Below are positions 16,101 through 22,584 of a stretch of DNA of 47,464 nucleotides, in pieces (position 1 is the first letter of the stretch; the number at the start of each line of letters is the position of its first letter). The stretch covers positions 1-47,464 of the forward strand of contig JACRKG010000049.1 of NCBI GenBank assembly GCA_016215315.1, written 5' to 3'. The position numbers were made by a program, and so were the translations under genes. The DNA comes from Candidatus Woesearchaeota archaeon (GTDB taxonomy: Archaea; Nanobdellota; Nanobdellia; Woesearchaeales; ARS49). The notes under the pieces are model-generated. The model ran no database searches. It saw only the letters and a list, made by a program, of their open reading frames with translations, and had not been told where the DNA came from.

Positions 16101-16517
16101 TCAACATCCTCCTCTTCCGCAGCTTTTTTTCTTTGCTACTGCCTTAGTTGTTGGTTTCTCTTGAGCTTTTCTCTTTCTAACATATCCTTCTAAGCCATAT
16201 TTTCTTACTACATCAGGTCTTTGAGATATTTCATCTAAAAATTCTTGCAATGTTTGCTTGTGATGTGGGCATTCTGATGCCATTCCATATTTATCAAAAA
16301 TCTTTTCTGCTTTTTCAATAAGTTCAACAATTCCATCCAACTTACCTTCATTAGAACCTTGATTAGCTACTTCAGTTGCTTGTCTCAATATTTCTGCTTC
16401 CTCTTCAGTCAATTCATTTTCTCCAATCTTTCCTGCTTCTAAGTTCATACTTAACGAATTCAGGTATTGTTGTGTATTGAAATATGCATTCATATCAAAA
16501 TATTCTACGTGACTCAT
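16101..16517 (-). CDS. Small operon protein ending CGRGGC (138 aa)
   Basis: A helical body (YFNTQQYLNSLSMN, EEAEILRQATEVANQG, IVELIEKAEKIF) is followed by a CPHH motif, a basic linker and the C-terminal sequence KKKSCGRGGC. It is paralogous to the product at 13479-13883, which has a His-rich tail instead. A short Cys/Gly end just upstream of a radical SAM gene is reminiscent of peptide precursors of radical SAM maturases, but the protein is long for one. The start is supported by AGGAGGT upstream of ATG 16517. Confidence 0.65.
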   Translation of the reverse strand: MSHVEYFDMNAYFNTQQYLNSLSMNLEAGKIGENELTEEEAEILRQATEVANQGSNEGKLDGIVELIEKAEKIFDKYGMASECPHHKQTLQEFLDEISQRPDVVRKYGLEGYVRKRKAQEKPTTKAVAKKKSCGRGGC

Positions 16518-16530
16518 TTTTATTTACCTC

Positions 16531-17031
16531 CTACCAATCCCCAGATTCTCTTTCTTGAAGTTTTGTTCCTACATCTGGTGGAATTATTCCTAATAAACAT
16601 TGAACGTGTTCTCTAGTTGCACTTTCAGGCATTAAGTACATTTGTGCTTCAGCCCAAGGTTTGAAAATTGGAAATTGGCTTAACGAAGGGTCTTGTCTTC
16701 TTGCAAGTACACATACTTCTTCTGCCATGTCCAAACCTTTTATCTCTTCTAAACAACGCTGAATATCTATGCCAATTTGACTACGTAAAAGATCTCTATA
16801 AAGATACTTTAAATTTGCACTTTCCAGACAAGAACCAAACAAATTTGATAATTTCTCAGCTTCTGTTCTTGCTTCATCACGTGTAACTGAACCCCACAAG
16901 TCTGGTGCTGGAGAATAAACTCTTCCTTCATTTCCAAATAAAGGACTTCTTGCACGTCTTTGTCTTGTTTCTTCCTCATCTATTTTTCCGCTCAGGAATT
17001 CATCAACTTTATCTTTAGGTATGAATGTCAT
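16531..17031 (-). CDS. MTFIPK-tagged operon protein 1 (166 aa)
   Basis: It begins MTFIPKDKVDEFLSGKIDEE, the first of three copies of this N-terminal tag in the operon. The rest (RSPLFGNEGRVYSPAPDLWG, then a helical section with three cysteines) is unrelated to the other tagged proteins. Its ATG overlaps the stop of the AbrB-like gene by four bases in the copied junction GGTGGGAGAATGACATT. No known domain recognised. Confidence 0.65.
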   Translation of the reverse strand: MTFIPKDKVDEFLSGKIDEEETRQRRARSPLFGNEGRVYSPAPDLWGSVTRDEARTEAEKLSNLFGSCLESANLKYLYRDLLRSQIGIDIQRCLEEIKGLDMAEEVCVLARRQDPSLSQFPIFKPWAEAQMYLMPESATREHVQCLLGIIPPDVGTKLQERESGDW

Positions 17032-17168
17032 TCTCCCACCTCTAAAGTTTTTATTTTAACTTCAACAACAGAACTAGGTTTTAGAACATTAGTTAAATAG
17101 CTAGGAATAACTAGAATGCATTGTTTTCCATGTTTTGATAATTTCTTAGTTAATGTGTATTCTCCCAT
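17028..17168 (-). CDS. AbrB/SpoVT-like DNA-binding protein (46 aa)
   Basis: The 46 residues (LTKKLSKHGKQCILVIPSYL, then KPSSVVEVKIKTLEV) show the swapped-hairpin AbrB pattern of strand, loop, IP-containing turn and strand. Such proteins act as dimeric repressors or antitoxins. I place the start at ATG 17168 (MGEY) because a TATAAA box lies 24 nt upstream; the longer form would include the promoter. As first gene of the nine-gene operon it may autoregulate it. No toxin gene follows. Confidence 0.65.
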   Translation of the reverse strand: MGEYTLTKKLSKHGKQCILVIPSYLTNVLKPSSVVEVKIKTLEVGE

Positions 17169-17192
17169 TAAATTACTCCAAAACAAACACAA

Positions 17193-17198
17193 TTTATA
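17193..17198 (-). promoter_or_regulatory. TATA box of the nine-gene operon
   Basis: TATAAA on the minus strand, separated by 24 nt from ATG 17168. This is the leaderless spacing seen elsewhere in the window. No other good promoter is seen before the end of the operon at 8765. Confidence 0.6.
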
Positions 17199-17274
17199 CA
17201 TAAAACACAACTCCTTTTTAAAGCTTTCGTTTCTTGACTACTGAAAAGTAACAACATTAAAGCGGAAAACAAAA

Positions 17275-17287
17275 TATTTATATATTT
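17275..17287 (+). promoter_or_regulatory. Strong TATA box for the 24-residue ORF
   Basis: TATTTATATATTT, preceded by a purine-rich BRE-like stretch (GCGGAAAACAAAA), is centred about 27 nt before ATG 17308. It is one of the best TATA boxes in the window, yet the only ORF it serves directly is very short. Confidence 0.6.
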
Positions 17288-17307
17288 GCAAGCGCATCTG
17301 AATTATT

Positions 17308-17382
17308 ATGGCACAAAAAGTTTCAAGTAAAAAATTTGTATCATTTTCTTCAGTTAGTTCTACACCCGTGCCGGCACAATAA
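17308..17382 (+). CDS. Tiny Ser/Val-rich ORF, 24 aa
   Basis: ATG 17308 to TAA 17382 encodes a 24-residue peptide that starts MAQKVSSKK, has a Ser/Val/Phe-rich centre (FVSFSSVSSTP) and ends VPAQ. The TATA box spacing predicts a leaderless mRNA starting at this ATG. It is divergent from the nine-gene operon with the radical SAM enzyme. The last codons overlap a perfect palindrome GTGCCGGCAC (17368-17377), which could terminate the transcript. It may be a peptide substrate, a leader peptide or a small RNA with a chance ORF. Confidence 0.4.
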   Translation: MAQKVSSKKFVSFSSVSSTPVPAQ

Positions 17383-17423
17383 GTGCACTCATAAACCAAT
17401 TAGACTATTTTTTAATTTTTAAA

Positions 17424-17497
17424 ATTTGGTTTACGGTTTGCAGTTTATAGTCCACAGTACGTCCTGTAAACCGTAAACCACAAACTATAAACTAAAT
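17424..17497. repeat. Palindromic repeat family, full copy 3
   Basis: AATTTGGTTTACGG... pairs with ...CTATAAACTAAATT around the core CACAGTACGTCCTGTAAA. Unlike copies 1 and 2 it is not at a gene end but in front of the 32-residue ORF/proC unit on the plus strand. Confidence 0.8.
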
Positions 17498-17511
17498 TGG
17501 AGGAAACAAAA

Positions 17512-17610
17512 ATGAAAACAAAAAACGAAGAAAAAAACAAAGAACAAAACATAGGAGGAAGCCGGGAAGCTTTCAGCAATACTGATGATTGTCTTCCTAG
17601 AACATGTTAG
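17512..17610 (+). CDS. Small ORF overlapping the proC start, 32 aa
   Basis: ATG 17512 has TTGGAGGAAA seven bases upstream, the best Shine-Dalgarno in this region. The ORF encodes a charged N-terminal half (MKTKNEEKNKEQN) and a tail NIGGSREAFSNTDDCLPRTC. It ends inside the first codons of proC, in another frame, so ribosomes terminating here could reinitiate on proC (translational coupling). It may be a leader peptide for proC or a small peptide in its own right. Confidence 0.4.
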   Translation: MKTKNEEKNKEQNIGGSREAFSNTDDCLPRTC

Positions 17611-18391
17611 CAACAAAACTATTACAGTATTGGGTGCTGGTAATTTAGGCACTTCAGCAATAGATATGCTCTACAATTCAGGGCATAAGAAAATAATTGC
17701 TACGAGAACAAAAAGAAGCGAGGAAGAACTTGCTGAAATAGCAAGAAAGTACGAAGGAATCAAAACAACAACAGATAACCTCAAAGCAGCAAATGAAGCA
17801 GAAATACTAATTCTGAGTGTTAAGCCTGCTTTTGTGAATGTTGTTGCAGAAGAAATTAAGTCAAGCACGCAAGACAAACTATTGATTTCTTTAGCTGCAG
17901 CAACACAAATAAACGAGCTAGAAAGTATGTTCAGAGATTACAGAATTGCCAGAGTCATGACTGGAGTTTTTGCGGAAGAAGAAATTGCAGTTTACACTAT
18001 GGGAAGTAAATGCTCAGGGAAAGATGAATATGCAATCAAGTACATATTTGGTTCAAGAGCAATCCGAGTTTGCGAAGATGTTCTTGATCTTATGACGTAC
18101 CCTGCATGCGATAATGGAATAATGGCAATGGAAACAGAGAAAAAAATAGAAAAACTTAGCGAGCTAGGAATAGAAGAAGATGACGCTAGAAAAGTTTATG
18201 GGGCAAAAATGGTTGCAATAGGTAAAAGGTTCCTCGAAGGAAAAAAAGGAACTGAAATATTCAACCAAGTAACGGGCGGAAGCGAAAAAAGTTTTACTGC
18301 GAAACTGTACAACAACCTAGTTGAACAGGGACATCTTGAAAGAATAATGCAAAGCATTGAGAAAACAGCAAAAGCTTGCCAGAAAAAATGA
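17585..18391 (+). CDS. proC: Pyrroline-5-carboxylate reductase family protein
   Basis: A Rossmann fold with ITVLGAGNLGTSAIDML near the N-terminus, LILSVKPAFVNVVAEEI, SLAAATQINELE, RVMTGVFAEEEIAVYTMG (the family usually has a P-N-x-x motif here) and a C-terminal helical dimerisation domain with VTGGSEKSFTAKLY (family: PGGTT). The usual PN after RVMT is changed, so the substrate could differ from pyrroline-5-carboxylate. The length of 268 residues is normal. The start overlaps the 32-residue ORF. A bidirectional terminator follows. Confidence 0.8.
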   Translation: MIVFLEHVSNKTITVLGAGNLGTSAIDMLYNSGHKKIIATRTKRSEEELAEIARKYEGIKTTTDNLKAANEAEILILSVKPAFVNVVAEEIKSSTQDKLLISLAAATQINELESMFRDYRIARVMTGVFAEEEIAVYTMGSKCSGKDEYAIKYIFGSRAIRVCEDVLDLMTYPACDNGIMAMETEKKIEKLSELGIEEDDARKVYGAKMVAIGKRFLEGKKGTEIFNQVTGGSEKSFTAKLYNNLVEQGHLERIMQSIEKTAKACQKK

Positions 18392-18396
18392 ATAAA

Positions 18397-18418
18397 AATT
18401 TGAGCTTTTGCTCAAATT
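18397..18418. terminator. Bidirectional terminator hairpin
   Basis: AATTTGAGC-TTTT-GCTCAAATT is a perfect 9-bp stem with a four-base loop, between the convergent proC and the minus-strand gene that ends at 18417. T-rich sequence follows on the plus strand (ATTATTTTCTACTTTTTT). Confidence 0.6.
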
Positions 18419-19130
18419 ATTTTCTACTTTTTTCTCTCATGCAGGTAATAACAACAGACATAAACTGATTTGAGTCTAGATAGTGTACGTGTTCACATTT
18501 TGCTTTTACTTCAAAAACTTGCGGTAAATCATTCCAGTAGCTATTATCTGCCACATATGGAAAACCAGATGCTTTAAGTTCAGTCATTACTGCTTTATTT
18601 GGACATTCGGCCCCATAACTAACAATTTTTCCTGAAACACATTGTGCGGTCATAGTTAAACTACTAAAATACAGTAAATCTCCTTTATCAAAATGCTCAG
18701 TATCCCAATTAGAAGATTCCCTTTCACAAGTTGCATCTATTCCAACATCTTTATTTAGAACATTATTCTTTGATCCACAGAGCGCAGATACAGTTCTAAA
18801 TTCATATTGTTTTCCACAAGTTGTGCATTGATTAGCTCCTTGAACATCTGAATCTCTACCACCTGGTGCTGGTTGAGGAGTTTGAAAAAATGAAGGTGAA
18901 GCTGCGGGTTGAATGTTATTCTTATTTAAAAGTGATTCTTTAGTTACAGGTACGGCCCCTTTTGTTGTAGTTGTATACCCTTTTTCGTAAGTAGTAACTC
19001 CTTTTGCAAGTACTGCTTGTCCTGTTAATTCTCCCGATTCAAGTAAAAGTAAGTATGATCCTAAAAGCCCTACTAGCAAAACAACACTAATCATTAAATA
19101 AAATTCTGATGATCTCCCATTCTTTTTCAA
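18417..19130 (-). CDS. Membrane-anchored Cys-rich exported protein with LTGQAV motif
   Basis: An N-terminal anchor helix (LMISVVLLVGLLGSYLLLL) is followed by ESGELTGQAV, a [VIL]TGQ motif that I also see after the anchor of the protease at 40596. A Thr-rich linker (TTYEKGYTTTTKG) then leads to a C-terminal domain with about nine cysteines (CTTCGKQYEF, ALCGSKNN and others), likely disulfide-bonded outside the cell. No enzyme motif is recognised. The single helix and the spacing suggest a tethered surface protein. Confidence 0.6.
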   Translation of the reverse strand: MKKNGRSSEFYLMISVVLLVGLLGSYLLLLESGELTGQAVLAKGVTTYEKGYTTTTKGAVPVTKESLLNKNNIQPAASPSFFQTPQPAPGGRDSDVQGANQCTTCGKQYEFRTVSALCGSKNNVLNKDVGIDATCERESSNWDTEHFDKGDLLYFSSLTMTAQCVSGKIVSYGAECPNKAVMTELKASGFPYVADNSYWNDLPQVFEVKAKCEHVHYLDSNQFMSVVITCMREKSRK

Positions 19131-19180
19131 ACAAATTCACCTCATTTTTGTAATTGTTTTCTTAAAAACAGATTATTAAG

Positions 19181-19188
19181 TATATAAA
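19181..19188 (+). promoter_or_regulatory. TATA box for the XTP pyrophosphatase gene
   Basis: TATATAAA lies 17 nt before ATG 19206. That is closer than the 22-24 nt seen at leaderless starts here. It predicts a transcript start near 19209-19211 and supports the downstream ATG 19260. Confidence 0.5.
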
Positions 19189-19259
19189 ACTTCTCGCACT
19201 CTTTAATGAAAATCAAACAATTCAAAACCTTTTTAAAAAACACATTTTTTAGTAAGTTT

Positions 19260-19802
19260 ATGAAAAACATAACTTTCGTTACAGGCAACAAAAACAAGTT
19301 AAAAGAAGTTGAAGAAATATTAGGAATTAAATTAAACCACCAAGATATTGATTTGCATGAAATTCAAGAAGTTAGTGTTGAGTGCGTTGTTGAGCACAAA
19401 GCAAAAAAAGCTTATGAAATAATTCAGAAACCAGTTGTTGTTGAGGATGCTGGATTTTGTTTTGATGCATTTAACGGGTTTCCAGGGGCATTAATTAAGT
19501 GGGTGCTAAAGTATTTAGGTAGAGAAAATATTTGCAAAATGCTTAATGAATTTGATAGAAGTGCTAAAGCAATGTGTGCCGTGGGTTATTATGATGGTAA
19601 AAATTTTCAAGCGTTTGTTGGAGAAATAAAAGGAAAAATTGCCGAAACTCCTAAAGGAGATAGTAAATTTGGTTTTGATCCTTTATTTATTCCTGAAGGC
19701 CAGAAAAAAACTTTTGCAGAAATGAGTTCTGAAGAAAAGAACAAAATAAGTCATAGAAGTAAGGCATGGACTAAATTCAAGAAATTTTTAGAGCAACTCT
19801 AA
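19260..19802 (+). CDS. rdgB: XTP/dITP diphosphatase (HAM1/RdgB family)
   Basis: Removes deaminated purine triphosphates (XTP, dITP, ITP) from the nucleotide pool, releasing pyrophosphate. Motifs: ITFVTGNKNKLKEVEEIL at the start (substrate loop), VVEDAGFCFDAFNGFPGAL (metal/substrate site), GFDPLFIPEG and SHRSKAWTKF at the end. The length of 180 residues from ATG 19260 is typical. An in-frame ATG at 19206 would add 18 basic/hydrophobic residues, but the TATA position and family N-terminus favour 19260. The end overlaps the HicA fossil on the other strand by four bases. Confidence 0.9.
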   Translation: MKNITFVTGNKNKLKEVEEILGIKLNHQDIDLHEIQEVSVECVVEHKAKKAYEIIQKPVVVEDAGFCFDAFNGFPGALIKWVLKYLGRENICKMLNEFDRSAKAMCAVGYYDGKNFQAFVGEIKGKIAETPKGDSKFGFDPLFIPEGQKKTFAEMSSEEKNKISHRSKAWTKFKKFLEQL

Positions 19803-20008
19803 GAATTTATCTCTACTTAGCTCGATTTCATCAATTATTTTCTTGAGTAAACCCTTTCCAATATCTCTTCCGGGATGAACTGGAACAACTGTTGCTCTTC
19901 CATCTGAATGTTTAAAATATTTATGACTCCATTTTGTCTTAGTTCTTCAAAACCCAATTTCTTAAGAACTTTTATTACTTCTTGTGCAGACAACAAAGGA
20001 AGTTTCAT
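19799..20008 (-). pseudogene. HicA toxin gene fossil
   Basis: Segments in more than one frame resemble the HicA mRNA-interferase family, and the position directly downstream of hicB with a four-base overlap is that of hicA. No intact frame is present; it is broken, with about one or two breaks. The clear residual similarity suggests recent decay. The antitoxin gene upstream is intact. Confidence 0.7.
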
Positions 20009-20226
20009 ACTGCTACTTGTACTTGTTGCACACCAACAAATTGTTCTTCAGGCAGTTCTTTTTCTACCTCTAAACACAACTCTATAGCTTCTTTGATATT
20101 TTTTAGAAGTTCATCGATCGTTTTTCCTTGAGTATAACATCCTTTCAGAGAAGGAACACTGCCAACATACACGCCATCCTCATCTTTTTCTATTATAACT
20201 GTAAAATTATGTATTGTTTTTTTCAT
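20005..20226 (-). CDS. hicB: HicB-family antitoxin, apparently orphan
   Basis: A 73-residue partial-RNase-H-fold HicB: FTVIIEKDEDGVYVGSVPSL, KGCYTQGKTIDELLKNIKEA, then a helical end. The C-terminal DNA-binding domain of longer HicB proteins is absent, as in many short archaeal members. Normally it neutralises HicA; here the adjacent hicA is a fossil, so it may act on a homologue elsewhere or persist by chance. TTTAAATA on the minus strand (20249-20256) lies 22 nt upstream, a leaderless promoter. Confidence 0.85.
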   Translation of the reverse strand: MKKTIHNFTVIIEKDEDGVYVGSVPSLKGCYTQGKTIDELLKNIKEAIELCLEVEKELPEEQFVGVQQVQVAV

Positions 20227-20358
20227 ATTTTGTATCGAGTGGCAGATGTTTAAATATCTATCGAAAAAGTTACTAGTTATCTACCTTAAATCTAGAACTC
20301 ACAGCAATAAGTCATCAACAAACAAAACAAGCAATTAGTGTTTCTCAGACACGAAACA

Positions 20359-20370
20359 TTTATATATTAG
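20359..20370 (+). promoter_or_regulatory. TATA box for the radical SAM pair
   Basis: TTTATATATTAG lies 20 nt before ATG 20391, which fits a leaderless mRNA for the two-gene unit. Confidence 0.55.
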
Positions 20371-20390
20371 TTAGTGTACACCATACAATA

Positions 20391-21746
20391 ATGACTGAAA
20401 ATAAACCCAGTTTGGAAAAAATATTCGAGAAAGGTCTTGAATTGCACCATTACGCAAACACAGCATACCCTCTAGACGGAAGGAAAGTGTGGAAGAACTA
20501 CAAAGTAAGACCCACAGACGTAAATTCTGAAATCAAAAAACAGTGGCAAGATGTTAAAGAACTAGGTTTGTATGTTCACATTCCTTTTTGTGATAAAAGA
20601 TGTGCATTTTGCGAATATACTGTTTTATCAAAAGAAGAAGCAGAATCTAAGGATAAATATTTAGAATTACTCTTAAAAGAAATTGAATTTTATAGATCAT
20701 TCATGGAAAACAAAACCGTTGTGGGTTTAGATATTGGTGGCGGTACTCCGACAACGTTATCTGCAGAAAGTTTAGGAAAAATCATACGTGCGTCATTACA
20801 AGGATATAATCTCGGCCCTAATTTTGAAATTAGTATAGAAACTACGCCAAAAATTGCGCGAATGGATTTTGCAAAAATAAAAGCAATAAAAGATTTGGGC
20901 GTGGAAAGAATAAGCATGGGAATACAAACGATTAATCCTCATTTACTTGAACAAATAGGAAGGCAACACCACACTCTAAAGAATTTAATAGATGCAAAAG
21001 ACAACATAAGAGCCGCAGGATTTAAGAAATTAAATCTCGACTTAATGTATGGCTTTGCAAACCAGTCTTTAGACGACTTTCTTTCAACAGTACAATTCGC
21101 AATTGAACTAGAACCCGAATATGTTACTTTGTATAGAACTAGATTTAAGAAAACAGAACTTGCCAGTGATGTAACAAAAGTAAGTCTAGAACAAACTAAC
21201 CAACAGTACAATTCTGCGTATGATTTGTTAATCAAAAATGGTTATGTGGCAAACATTGGAAAGAACACGTTTAGCAAAATAGCAGGAGATATGGGAACAA
21301 GTGCTTACTTAACTAAAAGAGTTGTAGAAGGAACACCTTACTTGGGCATGGGTTTAGGCGCACAATCTTTAGCAAAAGATGCAATGTACTATAATCAAGG
21401 AGCCGCGTCAAAAAAATTAAACCGGTATGAAGAAATGGTCAATGAAGGTTCTTTTCCAATTCAAGATTTGTACGTTCTTCCTCCGGAAGAAATAATGGCT
21501 AAATTTATTTGTGTTTCTTTTTATTTTGGAGGAATAAACGAGCAAGCTTTTCAAGAAAAATTCGGAATGAGTTTAGGAGACAAATTTCGCGAAGAACTGC
21601 TCTTTTTGGAAGATCGCGGATTAATGAAGCACCAAAATGGATTATTTTGTTTAACTGAAAAAGGAAACAATGTAGTTAACGGAATCATTCCTCTGTTTTA
21701 CTCAAATACATCTAGAGAGAATTTGATGATAAGGAGGCCCGATTAG
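20391..21746 (+). CDS. HemN/HemW-like radical SAM protein
   Basis: Radical SAM core with LYVHIPFCDKRCAFCEY (CX3CX2C, Cys67, Cys71, Cys74), LDIGGGTPTTL, ISIETTPK, MGIQTINPHLLEQIGRQH and LNLDLMYG, all hallmarks of the coproporphyrinogen III oxidase-like family, and a C-terminal winged-helix HemN domain (FREELLFLEDRGLMKHQ). A true heme pathway is not evident in this window. The family also includes heme chaperones and methyltransferases, so the reaction is open. It is followed after one base by a second, minimal radical SAM gene, implying a joint role. Confidence 0.85.
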   Translation: MTENKPSLEKIFEKGLELHHYANTAYPLDGRKVWKNYKVRPTDVNSEIKKQWQDVKELGLYVHIPFCDKRCAFCEYTVLSKEEAESKDKYLELLLKEIEFYRSFMENKTVVGLDIGGGTPTTLSAESLGKIIRASLQGYNLGPNFEISIETTPKIARMDFAKIKAIKDLGVERISMGIQTINPHLLEQIGRQHHTLKNLIDAKDNIRAAGFKKLNLDLMYGFANQSLDDFLSTVQFAIELEPEYVTLYRTRFKKTELASDVTKVSLEQTNQQYNSAYDLLIKNGYVANIGKNTFSKIAGDMGTSAYLTKRVVEGTPYLGMGLGAQSLAKDAMYYNQGAASKKLNRYEEMVNEGSFPIQDLYVLPPEEIMAKFICVSFYFGGINEQAFQEKFGMSLGDKFREELLFLEDRGLMKHQNGLFCLTEKGNNVVNGIIPLFYSNTSRENLMIRRPD

Positions 21747-21747
21747 A

Positions 21748-22479
21748 ATGTATGATTATGCCAATCTGTTATTTTCTGGAAAAAGTTGCAATGCTAAATG
21801 CTACCAGTGCATTGGCAATCATCCAGACCTAATACACCTCCCTTGGAATTTAGATGTGTTCCCTCCAAAAAATATAGAATTATTAATAGATAAAGTAAAT
21901 GAGCATAAAATAAAAGATTTTGCATTCACTGGAACAAACGTTGATCCTCAACTTTACAAGTATGAATTAGAACTGATCTCTTTTATAAGAGAACGATTGA
22001 AAACTGATGCAAATTTGAGCTTGCATACTAATGGACTTCTTGCTCTGAGAAAAATAAACACATTTAATAGTTATGACAAAGCATCAATATCATTGCATTC
22101 TTTTAATCCTGAAACATACACGAAAATTACTCATGTTAGACCTCCAGATATCAAAAAAATACTTCGGGAGGCAACTATTCCTGTGAAATTATCAATGTTA
22201 ATAACTCCGTTTAATAAAGAAGAAATGGACAGTTACATCAAGCAAAGCAGAGATTTAGGAATAACCCGAGTAGTTATTAGAAAACTTAAAGGTTACGAAG
22301 AAGAATATCCTCTTGAAGAAACAGAGCCTTTCAAGAATAAAGTTCCATTAAAAACAATTTTCGACTGGCCTGTTTACAAAATTCATGACGTTGAAGTAAC
22401 TATTTGCGGTTTTGACAAATCATCTGCAAGAGGCTTGTTTTTGTTTTCTGACGGAAGATTAGAAGACAAACTGGTATAA
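21748..22479 (+). CDS. Minimal radical SAM protein (243 aa)
   Basis: Begins with SGKSCNAKCYQCIGN, a CX3CX2C motif only 14 residues from the N-terminus (Cys14, Cys18, Cys21). FAFTGTNVDPQLY (in the place of the usual GGEP segment), LSLHTNGLL, ASISLHSFNPETYTKITHVR and VKLSMLITPFNKEEM follow the order of a radical SAM barrel. There is no SPASM extension. It lies one base after the HemN-like gene, so the two are almost certainly one operon. The substrate is unknown. Confidence 0.8.
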   Translation: MYDYANLLFSGKSCNAKCYQCIGNHPDLIHLPWNLDVFPPKNIELLIDKVNEHKIKDFAFTGTNVDPQLYKYELELISFIRERLKTDANLSLHTNGLLALRKINTFNSYDKASISLHSFNPETYTKITHVRPPDIKKILREATIPVKLSMLITPFNKEEMDSYIKQSRDLGITRVVIRKLKGYEEEYPLEETEPFKNKVPLKTIFDWPVYKIHDVEVTICGFDKSSARGLFLFSDGRLEDKLV

Positions 22480-22584
22480 AATGAAAAATATGACCAAATT
22501 TTAAGTAAATTGGGCGTAGTTTAAGTTAATAATACGAAAACTATTTAAGAATTTAGGAGATTACTATTCGTGGGTGAGGTAAAA

